Assembly (NCBI RefSeq): GCF_000002995.4
Contig: NW_025062475.1
Coordinates: 8,622,187-8,686,186, forward strand
Direction of reading: 5' to 3'
DNA from: Brugia malayi
Lineage: Eukaryota > Nematoda > Chromadorea > Rhabditida > Onchocercidae
Length of the DNA: 64,000 nt
Part shown: piece after piece, positions 37,939-52,900 of the stretch
How positions within the stretch are numbered: position 1 is the first letter of the stretch
Layout of the letters: each line of letters begins with the position of its first letter
The notes under the pieces: model-generated
Database searches by the model: none
What the model was told of the DNA's origin: nothing
The model's input: the letters and a program-made list of their open reading frames with translations, nothing else
Program-made: the position numbers and the translations under genes

Positions 37939-40900
37939 TCAAAATAGCCATTTGAAGGCCTTTCGTACAACTGCTGGCATCAATGACCATTCAAATGAGA
38001 TCGTTTTGTCATCTTCTGATTTCACTGTTGCCTAAAATTGTGTGAATTGAAATTTTGGATGTCCAAAAGAAGTCGAAAAAATTAGCAAAATAGTAGTAAA
38101 TGGATAAAAAACAGATGAAATTAAATAAATGAAAAAAAAAATTTTTTAATGAAGAGGAGCTAATGTGAAAAGGCAACAACGAACAATAAATAAGAAATAA
38201 AAAAGCCTTATCAGAAAAAAATATTGATTTTTTTAATCAGAAGTAATCATTCTGTGCGCATTTCTTTTGATATGTTGCAAATTAACCTTTGGATAGTAGA
38301 ATATCACAATTTTCATTCTCATTTTCAGTAATTTTAAAGTACTGAAAGGTAAAGATTGACACCGATCATTTTACATTTCTTGAAAATTCAGCAGCTTGTA
38401 CAGTTCATATAATTCCTCACTTCTTTGAAACTTGCTTATTTTTTTCATACGATTGACTTTTTAAGAACCTTTCTTAATTTGCATCCTAATTGTTCAACTT
38501 TCTATTAAACATAGCCTTATCTCATAATTTTGATTAAAGGAATGCATGGATTGAGTGTTTTTCACCACTTATGTTTTCAATCTGAAAGACGCAAATGAGA
38601 TCTCCGATTCATAAATCCTTAAAAACATCTGAAGATTTTAAAACATAGATTTGTTACTCTCGTAAGACTCAAAAGCAAGCAATCACTAACCTTATATCTC
38701 ACTACTTTTCCATCAGTTTGTGCATCACTTTTTTCATTACTGGTAGCATTTGCATTATATTGGTTTGCGTGAAGATACTGACCGAACAACGCTGCGATCC
38801 GGTCGAAACTACTCGCAACACTGATACACATTTTTAGATCTGCTGGGTCACGCATCATGCCATGTGGACATGCACAGTAAAAGTCCCCAGGAGTGTTCAC
38901 GCAGCCATGCGAACAGCCGCCATTTTGTTGTTCACATTCATCTACGTCTTAAAATTAACTCATATTACACTTTTATTAATGTCGCATGCTACAGCAAGCA
39001 ATTTCAGTTAATATAAGCATAACGGAGTTTACTACAACCCTGAAGAACGGCAAGTGCTAAAACCTAAATTTCAGTATTAATCTGATAAAGAGTATATTTT
39101 ACAAAATATATAATCTAAATAGATCTATTTCAGTTAATATAAACATCAGGACAAGAAAGTACTCAAAATTTATCTTTTATGGAAACATCTTTTATGAAAT
39201 TTATGAAAACATTACACAACATTTTCATAACAATTTTTTATGCTGTATAGATTCGACTGTGCATTTTTAATTTAAAAGAGAAAAATCTCAACCCCGTTTG
39301 CTATAAAAAATGTAAAACCTATGTCAAGAATGGTCTGCTAGAGCGAATAACTAACCATAGCACTGCCCACGATCAAAGAAGTATCCACTAGGACATCGTC
39401 CGCCTTTCGAGGGTATACTACAGTGACATTCACCATCTATAGCCGGTGGAAGGGTAGCCACTGGACGGAACGGATCCATTAGTGTTCCACATGTCGGTTT
39501 TACAAAGGCTTTTCCATTATTTGCACAAATACATTGACACTGTACTGTCGACTGGCTATTCGGTAACTTTTGGTCCGGTGGCGCAGTAGTATCTCAAATT
39601 CATCAATTGAAACTAAACTACATGAGCTTTTTCTCTGAATATGAACTTTTTTGAACCTTTTCTCTTTTTTTTTTTTTTCTTCTCTAATAAAGTAGAAACA
39701 ACTCTAATAAAAGCTGAGTGTATAGTTCGATTGTTATTCAATTTCAAAGTAAAGTAATTCACCACTGTCGATTTTTATAGTTTCACATTCGTCCGTATTA
39801 AAAGGAACAGATTTGTTGATGTACCGCTGTAATGTCTCAACACAAACAGAATAAGTGCCGGATGGTAAGCCATCAATTTTTCTTCCAAAGCTGTCGCGAC
39901 AGGTTGCATTCAATTTGTGCCAATATTCTTTCGGCAATGATAAATCCGAAGTATACGAAATGATGTAATCCTGAATAGTATAATCCGAGTTTCTGACATC
40001 AAACTCTCCACCTGTTTCTGGTAGGAAATTTCAGATCAGTTAAGAAGGATTTGAATTTTATACTATTTGATAAATTAGAAGTTTTCCTCAAAATACCAAT
40101 AGGAATTTTCAATTTTCCTTTCACAGTAAGAGAACTATAGAAAATAGTACTGCAGAAAATGAGAGGCACTACATTACTTACATAGACTTTTATTAAAAAA
40201 ATAAATATTAGTGATGACAACTGACTGCTTTGTTATTTGTACAACAAGTCCATGAGACCAGTAGAGAATTTGGACTTAAAGGTGTTACTTCAACGTTGGT
40301 CGCATCATTCATTGATATTTTTGCTAAAAAAGTAATTGTAATATTCGATTTGCATACCCCTCTGAAAGGAAAAAAGCTAAAATACGTGGATTTTTCGGAA
40401 ATAAAATGGGCAAAGCGTAAGCATAATTTCTGCTTACTTGGAGTTCTGCTAAAATTACATAAAACATGCAAAAGCTATCCATATCGGTGGAGTACAAAAG
40501 AACAGAAAAATTACAATCATCATAAACTTTTTTTTGGTAATTTAATCATCACAGTAGTTAATTGGTATATTAAATTTTAATTAGTACATGTCTTTCGAAT
40601 TGGTGGTCGAGTCATGCGTGTTAATTTAATCTTCCTTGTTATTGATGTAGAAACATAACTGCAAAAAGCATGAGAGATCCAGCTTTGGAATAACTCATTT
40701 CCAATCGACCAATCTGGGAAGTGAATCACTCTGCAAAATTCAGTTGTTTTTGTTTTTAAAAATGTCATTCTTAGTCATTTTCAAAAAAAAAAAAATGTCA
40801 TTCAATTGTTTAATGCAATGTACGCAACAGCTTTATGGTCTATACTTTGATATGATTTTGATATGATTTAATACCGCCAATTCATATTCTGAAGTTTTAA

Positions 40901-43900
40901 GTTATTGGATCAAAATTGCTGATCATTATGCCTGATCAACAATTTTTTAAAATAAAAAGTAAGCAATTATAATGAAAGAAATGTAGAAGTTGAATAAACT
41001 AGGACAGAATTGTAAAACAGACTTGGTAGAACTTCCCAATGATAATTCCTTCAAGAGTTCGCTAGACGGAGCCCTTATCGAGATTGCAACAATGCCATCT
41101 ACATACTGTTCTCTTGCATTTTGTGCTGATTGTATTGCGTCATCACTAGAAAGGTGAGAAGAAAAAGAAATCCTCAACCAATATCTTCATATCATTTGAT
41201 GAAGGAATAGTTTCATTTATTACATGAATAAGGCAAGAAAAGCTTGCAATACCTGCTTGTCCCATCAGCACTAATGATCAGAATTATCTGAATGACTCCT
41301 TTCACAGCGTGCTCCTTGGCTAACAACATTGCTTCATCAAGACCTCGACCAAGTTTGGGAGAAATTTCATCACTTCTACAATGTTTTGTATGGATTAGAT
41401 TAATTAAGCTGTAAAATTGCTCAGAAATTTATATCAAGCAATAAATAAAGTTGAAATGTCATATTCCATAGAAGTTTAATTTAGCTTTTTTTCTTTTTAT
41501 ATGGATTCGAAGATTTTACAAATAAAACTCGCTTCTTTTGTATCAGTTTGGCGAAAATTTTATCCGCCACATCAACGCCAAAATCTGCTGCCTTTAAATT
41601 GGTGCCATCACTACCAACGCCTACCAAATTTAATTGCACAAGTTTGCTTTCTGGTGAAAACCGCATTTTCAGAAAGCTAACAATATGATTCAATACTAGG
41701 CGGAAATCCTAAAAGACGTATATAATGGTGAGACGTATACATGCTATGAAAAACAAAAGCAAAAAGAAAGAGGACGAATGTAAGTTATAAATCATAAAAT
41801 CGAATTATTCTAAAACAGAATTGCATTACTTTCTCAGGCGATCTGGCGGTGTTGTCAACCACGATTGAAATTTGATATGGGCGTAACAAACCATCCTTAC
41901 AAAGTGGTTTGGGAGCAACATGTTCGGTTGCGGTTGTTGTTTTCCAATACAGCAGTGACGAACGAGATATTTTATCTTTCCTAATCGACAAAGTTTTCAA
42001 AAATCATTTTAGTAAATTAAGTGGACAGAATCAAACTTAGCCTTAAGTAGGTGCCTGTTGGAACTGTATTATAGTTTAATAAGTCTTTTGTTATCGTTCT
42101 GTGTTGGAGATTGAAAATAAGAAGATTAAGATTAAGAAAATCGATTGCACTACAAAACTTACTTGCGCTTTGAATCACCGTAAGAAACATCACGTTTTGT
42201 AGTTCGATGTGGAGTCTCCTGCGCTGGCCAAATGGTAGCAGGGATTACATCACTATCACCGCAGAGTACTTGTCCAATATGTAGCAACTCTCGTTCTTGT
42301 AATTTACTTGCGCTAGAAATTGATATTACTCGTCGTTGAGTGTGTTCATCCCCCGTCAAACGATTCAGCATCATTTGGGCTCCCCGAGATGTATTTACGA
42401 CCAGCGCAAAGACACTAACTTTCAGACGCTTACGAAGATCGTCTGCTGCGGTGGCTACATTACCACTGAAAAGTGTGACCACTGAATAGAGTATCTGCAT
42501 AAAAAATTTAAAACAGAGATTCATAGATTATAAACACCATGTTAAATATGAATGTAAGCTACTCAATAAATATAATAGTTTGTTTAAATTGCTATTGCAA
42601 TTAGTGCCGAAATTGTCATGTGAATGAAAAAAGCGCCAACAGACATCAATTATTTTCATCTGATGTTTTCTTGTGAAAGGTTATTGGTTTTAAAAGACAC
42701 GAACCGATTAGCACCACTCGTTACCAAAAGTAAAATTCTTGAAACACCATTCCGGCCATGTCGCTTGAACTGTTCTTTAGCAGCGTGAAGACCTCTTACA
42801 ATGACTGGTGTACCACCAAGCTGTTCACTATTTGATATATCTGCCAAAAGTTGCACTTTATTATCATAATAACCAAGTGGTACGGGAACTGACGCCTTAT
42901 CACTGAAAATAATGAAACCATAAATAAAAAAAATAAATCAATGTGTTTATCTAATTAGTGTCTTACTGCACAGAACCAAATCTCAAATTCCAAGTTAATG
43001 CCTGAATCAAAGATAAATACCTGGACTATTGCAAAGAAGTAATTATTAAATGTAATCAGGTCATTGGATGTCGATAAATTAGAAGTAAATATTTGACGCA
43101 AAAATTCAGTTGCAAATTATAATTTAATTTCTAAAATCATTTTGGATTAAAATTGGTACATTCAAATGCAGAAATTCTTGTTCACTTGCTATAGGAAAAT
43201 TATTCAAACTGAAAAAACCTACATTACTGATCCCAAAAAAAAGTATTCGTTATTTGGAAAGAATAACAGTTTGTGCATTTCTCTTTTTGAATTATATTAT
43301 AAATCTAGTACCTATATTCGATGAAGCCAATGCGAACAATATCTGGTGATAAATCGAATATGTCGTCAATCAACATACTTATATCTTCTTTCAAGTTAAC
43401 GTATTCTTTTGATGTAACATTGTCGGAGGAATCCAGGACAAATATTATATCTGCCTTAAACTGATACTTTTAAGAAGACGAAATATGCAAACGAGGGATA
43501 GACTATGACCAATAGTTCTCTTCTCCTACAATGTAAGTGAATGCGAAAATTTAAATATTTCATTTCCAAGCAAAGATTTCTACCTGAAAATCAACCCGAT
43601 TGCAAATACGTATAGGAGTTGCAATTCGCATTTCAGTTTGTCTTGTTGGCCAAGTACTATCTCTACTTGCTTTATCTTGCTTTTGTGGCAGTAGCTGAAA
43701 GGATAGTTGACATTGAATATTCATCCGAGTACTCAAAAATTTGAAAAGTCTTATTTAAAATATCTGACAAATGGCAGTGAACATTATTTCACTACTCATA
43801 ACAATCATCAGAAATAGTAAGACATTATAGAGAGAATGCAACAGTATAAAAAAATAAGAGCTTCAAAATCGCTATTAAAAAGTGGTCATTTGCAGTTGGA

Positions 43901-46900
43901 GTATTATCTGGGCCAAGAAAAGAACAAAAACAGAATTCTGGAATGAACTTTTCATAAACATTACCAACCTTGCATAATTCATTCACAAAAGGATTCAGAA
44001 TGTCTGGACGCATTGCATGCCATCCATCAATAGCAATAATCCGATGTGGATTGGATTCACCAACAATGGCTAGATTTTGTGCCTTGTCACCCTGATTCCC
44101 AACATCCACTAAGAATATATGAACTTTTGTATCATTCCGTAATAGAAGAGCATTTTCTTTTAATTCACCTCTGCAAATTCAAAATTGAAAAAACAAAACT
44201 GGAAAAAAATTGCGTTTTTTTTAATCACTAAAATCAATCTCATGATACTTTCATAACCTATAGATATAGTTTGATTCTCTTCCAGAATTGGAATAAACTT
44301 GGTTCAACCTCTTCGAATTTATCTGCCGGTCATAAATTTATTTTCGATAAACCCTATCAGAAGTAGTATTGATAAAAACTGATCGCTAAAGATTAATATC
44401 TAAGAGCATCAAGACATGCATTAATACCTAGACCGCCCGTTTGAAAATATAATGATGATGCGAGGAATATCCTTGGAACCGAAAATTAGAAATTCTCCAG
44501 AAGCGTCGAGTAAAGCCTGACCAAGATTAGCATTACCACGCATACGCCTGGTTTCACTAATCCTTGACAGGAGCTCAGTTTGACTATCGTAGTCACCCAG
44601 TGATATCGGGATCTCAACCTGAAATTATATATCTGAAAAACACATACCATTTTTACAACAAAATTATTTTGCAGAAGAATAACGAATATAACAATGCAAA
44701 ATAAATTTTTCAAGATTTAAAAAATTTTTTCACAAATCTAAGATCTAGGGTAACTAACCTTATCACCGTATTTCATTACACCGACACGAACATAATTGCG
44801 TTGTAAGTTGAAATGATTAGTTAGAAACTTTTTGATAAAATCCTTCATAATTCGGTAATCAACAACTCTTACACTGCTCGATGAATCCAGAATAAGTAAC
44901 ATGTCAACATTTGAACTGACCACACAATATGATGATGAACTGGTCCAAGTGTCGATTCTCCAACAAATTTAAATTATTTTATTTTAAAGTAACTAGCACA
45001 TTTCTGATTGATAGATGCTCATACCGATGATTTTGTTGTATTTATTATCAGCACTCATATTATACTCGTGCAGTACCTCAGAATTAATCTGTAAAATCTG
45101 CAATCCTACTGCTTTTCATAACTGACTAAGTTCAATAAATAAAAAAGGTTTCAATCCAATAAAAATTCAATACAATTATTACTATCTCACCCGGAAGATG
45201 TTGACGCATGATATGCTAATGTCGTTTCCACATAGCTCCCACGTTCATCCTCCGGAGATGATCTGCCATAGCCAGATCGTTCTCTATCATTTAATTGTAT
45301 TTGACGACCACCAGAATCTGTTCGCAATAGATGATCCTCATCACCAACATTAGCAAAGGTTGGTTTTTCTTTTTGGGATTCATATGGATAGAGATATTTG
45401 CCATTACCAATTTTCTGCAGTGGTGTGCCGTTAGCTGATATTATAGGATGGCCACTTTGATCGATATGAACCAAACTTTGTCCGTTGTCATCAAGATAAG
45501 CACCATTTTCACCGATAGATAATGCACGACCATCTGGGAACAAGATCAAGAATGGCAAGGAAACAGAAGTTGCAGATACGAAGGTGTCCGCAATAGTCTT
45601 CAAATTTGAATCCGTTGCTGGATACAAGAGACTGCTATTTCTTTTATTTTCGGTCAGTTTTTTGGTTGAAATATGATAACCCTCACTCGTATCAGTTGAA
45701 AAAATTGAGCTTCGCTCGCTATTCAGTGGTTCTCCATAAAAATTAGTTACTCCTGATTTACCATCCACTTTGAAACGTGCACCAGTTTGATCTGTTGGAA
45801 GAATCCTTCTGTCATCACCAAATATTTGGTAAATAAGCTTTCTATGACTATTGGTTGATCGATGTCTATTTTCAGAAGCAAACGTCTGATAAATATGCTG
45901 CTTTCCTCCATCTGCTGATATGATTTTACCATCTGGGGCAATTGTTTTATCCTCATTTACTGTTATCTGTTTCGCATACTGGCCTAAATAGGAGCTATAA
46001 TAACCTGTCTGTAATGGTTTCCTACTAGATCTAATCGAATGTGGATATAACCTCTTTCGTTGGTTGGCAAAACTTTCACGCCTTCTCGTTCATCAGTTGG
46101 CAAGGATAATGCATAGGTATCCAATGGTCTTCCAAATCGATCAGAGCGAACTGTTCCACCATCCGAATCTACAATAACATTATCCATATCATTTTTACTA
46201 CTTGGAAAACATTTAACTGATGATTTTCTGTCAAAAATGTTTAAAAATACTGACCTTTTTAGATAAAGGTTATTCATCTGTTTCTAACGGATAAAGCAGG
46301 AACATAAACTGATCATCGCAGATTCTCTAACAGAAATCTATCGGTATATCTGTTTCATTTGTTGATTTGACCTACCTAGGGGTTAAAATATTGTCGTTTG
46401 TATTCATCATTTAGATGACAGCTTTCTATTCGTTGGAAACCTTCATTATTTGCCGTAACTGACTTACTAAATATAACTATAAAATCATCGATCGGGAGCA
46501 GCTTCTATTCTGATCCGATGGCAAGATTAAATTTCTGACATTGCCACTACCGTTTGGTTGTCTGAATAAACCTCACAGTATCATTCATTAACTGTAACTG
46601 GTTTTTCACCACGTGAATCAAAATGACGTTAAGATTGATTCGTTGATAATAATTTGCCATCCGGAGTAATAACAGGATGGAATGGCCTTTTTTCTTTGCA
46701 AGATACGGAAATTCTATTCTCATCTGTCGGTGGCTGCTAGCCATCGGCATTGACAGGTTGTTACAATTATTTATTGATGCTGTCATGACTCTTCACCATT
46801 GTTGGCAGGCAGTGATTGGTCATTCATCGTCGGCTAATTTCTTTGTGCATCCGTTGAGAGCACCATTCTATCTGCTTGGTATACCGGATTGATGTAGTAT

Positions 46901-49900
46901 CCTTATCCGTTAATCCTCTAGTAGAATAAATCATCTCAGCTTTTCTCTCGAAACAAGTTTTCATTTTGTTCAATATTGGGACAAAAATATCCTGCATATT
47001 TTTGGATTCAAAGGCTTTCAGTAGTACAGACATTCTCTATGGATCCAGTAGATAGCAAGCTTTTGTCAACTTATAAATGATCTCTCTTTCTTTTAGTCTG
47101 ATTTAATAAAAATTTGCCATTGAAAACCGTCGTGATTAACCCTCCGACAGTACTTAGCCTTTCGTATTGTCGTAATCGCTTTTATAATAAAACCAATCAA
47201 CACGCCGCTTTCATCATTTATTGTCATTATCATGCAGAACAAATTTTCTAAATGAATCAGTCGAGGAATAAAAATTATGAATAGCAAATACCCCACCCTT
47301 TGAGCCAAACATCGAATGCATAAAATCTCTGGAAAAACATTTTTTTTTTTTTTTTAACCCTAGAAAACCAGGTTTCATTCTATTCTTCAATTCACTTGAG
47401 AATGAAAATGACGTGTTATAGAACAAATTAAGAGCAAAGTAAAAAATCGATCACCATTTTCAAGCATATTTTCTCAAATAACATCAATTTCTGTTCCTGC
47501 CATTATGAACATTCAAATCAAGCCGACAGGGTCAAAAGAATAAAAAACCGGAAAAAAAAATTTCATGACGGAGCAAATAACATCATCACCAAAGAAAGTA
47601 AGAGAAAGTTCTGCTTTAACAATGATTGCAAATCACAACCCAAGCTAGTCAATACTAAAAATTAATACAGTGATTGGAAATACGACTGATTCTTAGACTA
47701 CCAAAATATCCGATGTATGACTCAGTGCTGATAAGTTATTAATGATGAACTAATGAGATATACTAACCACTAGGCTTCCTGGTTCGTGCGAGATGACTTT
47801 TCATTAACAGTAAACACATATTGCTTCGTAATTTCTTGATTTCTTTGTCATTCTCCAATCGGTACCATTGATCTGATCCAAGTGATAAGATTGAAATAGT
47901 TTCATTCATTTTCAAATGATCAGCAATTATTTGAGCATCTTTACTGAAAATTAAAACTCATTTTATACTTTATATCGAAGAAAACTTTCTGCTGATTGTT
48001 AGATCCATTATTTGTATAGGAACTGCGCCAGCGAGAAAAGAAGAATGGATCGTTAATGTGATAGGATAATAATATAAATAACGTTGTCAACAATTCAGGT
48101 TAAACAAACCTGAGTGGAGTCTTAAAGACATGCATGATTAGTTCTCCACTATCATTGTTATATTTTTCACGGAAGAGCTGAAGAGCAGTTCTGAATGCAT
48201 GTTCATCACCAGATGATGAACCACCAATAAGTGACAAACTAAGAATGGATTTTTTCAAATCATCATAGCTTTGATAATTTCCAACATTCAGATTAACGTT
48301 CATTGTACTTCCGTAAGAAACTATACCGACTTTAGCAATGTTCCAATTAATATTCTTTTTAATAAAATTTAACAATGAAAATTTAATTTTATTGAGATTG
48401 GTCCCTGTAGCATTTGAAGATTCCACCATAAAAATGATGTTTACAGATTTTTCAACTTTATTACATGTTGAGACTTTTGCCAAAAGTTTCGTTTCCCCTA
48501 AACCAGTTCTATCTGGTATGTAATCAGATACGTCGCGTCCACGATAATCAACTGACATCAAGGAATCGTCTGGACCAATGGCTTGTTCCGAAGCACTTGT
48601 AGATACCATACTACCACCTGCATATATTGAATCGCCATATTTATTAGTAGGAAAAGGTTCTACTTTAACAACTGGCTTCCCGGCCTGATCTACTTCGATT
48701 GGTAACGGACTATTTTGATTATTGATAAAATTTCTAGTTTCAGCAATAGCCTCTGGTTCTTCGAAAGAGACTTGATTGTGTTCATCTGACACTTTATTAT
48801 TACTTAGAGTGTAAGGTAGTCTTTTGTGGAAACTGGTATCAACAATAAAACCATCGTTTTTGGCGGTTGAAATATTTGAATCACTGCGTGGAAGTTTACC
48901 ACCCTGACTATGTTTTCTGTAAGTGAATCCTCCTGCATCACTAGGCATCATTTTCTCAACAGACCCAAGAAGTTTCCCACTATCATCACGTTCAACTACC
49001 CGCTCAATATTGTTTATGTAAAAATCTGAGGGATCCCTCGACAATAAGATATTATCCGGATCGATAACTGGATAATCAGTTGCATCTGTTATTTTTTCTG
49101 TCCTTTTTGACATGATGATGTTGTCATTGCCGTTAAATGAATACGGCGATCCTTGGCTACTGTATTTTCCAGCTAAATTCGTGACTATCGACTGCCCATT
49201 GATGTCCAAAGATAAACCATCTTGATTAGTAGACAGTGGTTTCTCATCAATACTTGTATTCCATCCTTTTTTGCTATCAGGAGATAAAGCTTTGTCTTTG
49301 CCACCAGCGGAATAAATAAATGCTTCAGATTCATCTGTTGGCAATTGCCTTCTATTTGAAGCAATTGATTTACTATAATCGGATTCGACTAGCTCTCTAT
49401 CCATCACTAAACCATTTCCATTTATGGGAAGAAGTCTACCAGAAGTATCCTTTACAGAATATGCGACGTGACCATATTCATCGGTAGATAGGATCACTCG
49501 TTCACTTGTTGGTAGTACCACAATACGACCGAATTCATCAGTTGTAAGTGATGAACCAGTAAAATCTTCGAATCTCTCAGATTTTGATCTTGAGGATACT
49601 TTTTTTGTTGGAATGAAAATTCTTCCGAGCAAGCATTCCTTTTCGATCATGTTAGCAATAGAATCAGCATGCAGTTGTTTCCAAGAATCTACCAAAATGT
49701 ATGATTTAGTCCAGTCTTTAATTTCTTCTTCAAATTCTTTACTGCCAACAACAAGCATTGGAATAATGTTGTCTTTAAAGCGATCCTCCGAATATCTAAA
49801 ACATTGGAGAAATATTTACTTGATTCTATTTCTTATCAACTTATTCCTTACTTTTTATCTACAAAAAAAAAAAAAGTGACACTTTTCAAAATTCATCATT

Positions 49901-52900
49901 AAAGAGAACTTTTAAGAGATATTTTACGTTGAAAGCAAAACTTGAAAGACGACATAACTTACATGTCTTGTCCATTAGTTATCACTATCATCAGCTTACC
50001 AGCATCTTCGCGACCAAACGATACGAACTGTTGTTTGGCAGCACTCACTCCCACAATCAGTCTGGGATGCTCTTTGATATGATCAATTTTGACTCGACTT
50101 AACTCTTCCAGTAGTTCCATTTTTTCGTTATAACCACCCAAAGTAATTGGTACCTCAGCAGTTCCAGCGTATTTGACTAACGCAAACTGTGTTACATCCG
50201 GCGAAAGATCGAAGTGTTCAATCACTAAATTCTGAATCACTTTCTTGACATGATCGAAACTATCACGATCCAGGATTTCCACGTTAATTACTACCGTAAT
50301 ATCCATAATGCCCCTATGCGTATCACAATTTTTTTTGCCAGTGTCATAAACAACATTTCCTTTAGAATCCATTGGCAACATTATACCGTCTTCATCCAAC
50401 GGTCGTCCAATATTATTAGTCGGGATTGGATGTCCTTCAAAATTAAGTGCTAATCCTTCGTCGTTTGTCGGCAAAAGTTCGCCATCATATCCAATAACCG
50501 GATAAACTGGACGATATCCTCGGTCTGTTGGATATAGCTTTCCATTTGGTTTTAATGCCGGATAAATATATTTACCATATTCATCTGTTGAAAGAATCCC
50601 TTCAGCTGGCTCTGAAAATCGGACCTTTTCACCTAGCCGCGCCTCTTCTCCTTCTTCATTAATTAGTTGACGGTCAATTGGTAACAATTCGCCGTCCATT
50701 CCATAAATACCTTGCACGCTACTGGATGTCATCATTGACATTCCAAATTGGTCAGTTGGTAGGGGATAATGATCGGTACCTTTTTGTGACGGTATCATTG
50801 GTTTTTGTCGTGTAGTAGCAAAAACGTAATAACCTGTGTCAGTGGTAGGTAATACTATTCCATCTGGAGATATTGGTTTTCCTTCTTCATTTTCAGCAAT
50901 CGGATATCCATTATGATATAAGAAATTACCAGCCTCATCAGTTGGTAGTATTTGATTTTGTTCATCTAAAACCTGGTATGATTTTGTTTGTGTCGGAAGT
51001 TCTGGAACAATTAAGATGCCACGTTCGTCAGTAGGCAATATTACACCTTGTCCATCCATCATTAGACCTACTGATTCTGTTGTAATCATTGAATCATTCC
51101 TTCGCACATAAAAACCGTCCTCATTGGTTGGTAATGGATGCCCGAAATCATCTTCTGCATCACTCGGGTATTTCATTTTCTCTCGATAGACATAGTTACC
51201 AGAATCGTCAGTGGGAAGTGGCTGACCATCTGGTCCGATCAATCTGCCAGAATCGTCCTGTCGAACAGGGAAGTTCGGTGCTAGCAGATAGCGACCAAGT
51301 TCGTCAGTAGGTAATGGTCTACCTTCGATATTAACAACCTTTTTCGTAGGATGAGTTCCAATAACTTCAGTATGGATAAAGAGTCCTTCTTCATCTGTTG
51401 GAAGAGGTTTGCCATCTGGTCTTACCGGTTTTCCGAGCTCACCATCCGGTCGAGAAGTAGCACCATTTGAATCTGTATCAAGAAGCTGTCCATTTCGACC
51501 AGTTAGTGGATATAATGTTTGACTGGTCTTATCCGTAGGCAGTATTCTTCCCATAATATCCAGATCAGGAAAAATGTAATTTCCTTGCGAATCTGTTGGT
51601 AGAATATTGCCATCGGGGTCAACGGGAAGATAATTCTCATTTAGTTCTACTGGGATACCATTTTTGGTTATGTGCGCGCCAGTATCATCTTTATCCAAAG
51701 GTTTACCAGCCATATCTACAACCGGATGAACGATATGACCATACTCATTGGTTGCAAATGTCGACAACGGTTCCTCAGGAGGCAGATGTATGACTCGACC
51801 TACTTCATCAGTAGGCAGCAATGATGCATCTGGTCCAACAGGTTTTCCAGCAGCATTTGTTGATAGCGGGCTACCATCTAAACCGATGACCAGACCACCC
51901 TCCGCAGTTGGCAATAATTCTCCGTTAGGACCAATCACCGGATAAACTGGTACTGGGCTTTCATCTGCTGGACTCGGTTGACCGTCAACAACACCAATTT
52001 TGTCAGCTGGTAACAGCTCTTCATCAGGTCCAATTACAGGATAGATCCCTTGGTCAGTAGACAAGGACTTCTGGGCATCTTTCCTATATATTAAATTGCC
52101 GTTAGAATCAATAGGCAATGGTTTTCCATGATCGTCAACTGGAACTCCTGCCGCATTGGTGGGTAAAGATTTCCCTTGACCATTGATCGATAATCCTCTG
52201 TCATTTGTAGGTAACATTTGTCCATCAGAGTCTATCACTCGATAAATAGGTAGTCCATTACTATCGGTGGGAAGCAATTCGGCATCGAGACCTCCCAACG
52301 GATATATAAAATTTCCAAAACGATCAGAAGGTAGCGTTTCACCACGATTGTTGATCGGTCTACCCTCATTGTCGACAGAAATTGCATGTCCATCAGGCCC
52401 AATCACATTGCCTGATTCCTCGGTCGGTAGTAATTCACCACTGGGTCCAATAATCGGATATAGTAATCCTCTATGATCAGTAGGCTCTATCGGAGTACCA
52501 AAAATGAAATTTCCTTTGACATCTTTCGGCAAAGATTTCCCATGTTCATCAACAGGTAAGCCAAATCTATTAGTTGGTATCGGAGATCCATCATTATTAA
52601 CGAATGCTCCATTTTCATTAGTAGGCAAAGGTTCACCATGAGAATCGACAATAGGATAGACAATTTTTCCAGATCTGTCTGTAGGCAATAATTTGACATC
52701 CAAACCAGTTGCCGGATATATAAAATTGCCCTGTCTATCTCTTGGCAATGGTTCACCACGATGATTGGTTGGTACACCAGCAGCATTCACAGGCACAATA
52801 TTTCCATCAGGACCAATAATTTTGTGATCAGCAGTTATCGGTAACGGATGACCATCAGGTCCAATAACTGAATAAACTGGTTTTCCACTTTTGTCTGTAG

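Noticed and set aside
40230..40580. 116-residue plus-strand frame
   Set aside because: It overlaps an antisense exon of the giant gene ([18 protein letters not shown]) and shows no domain or splice context.
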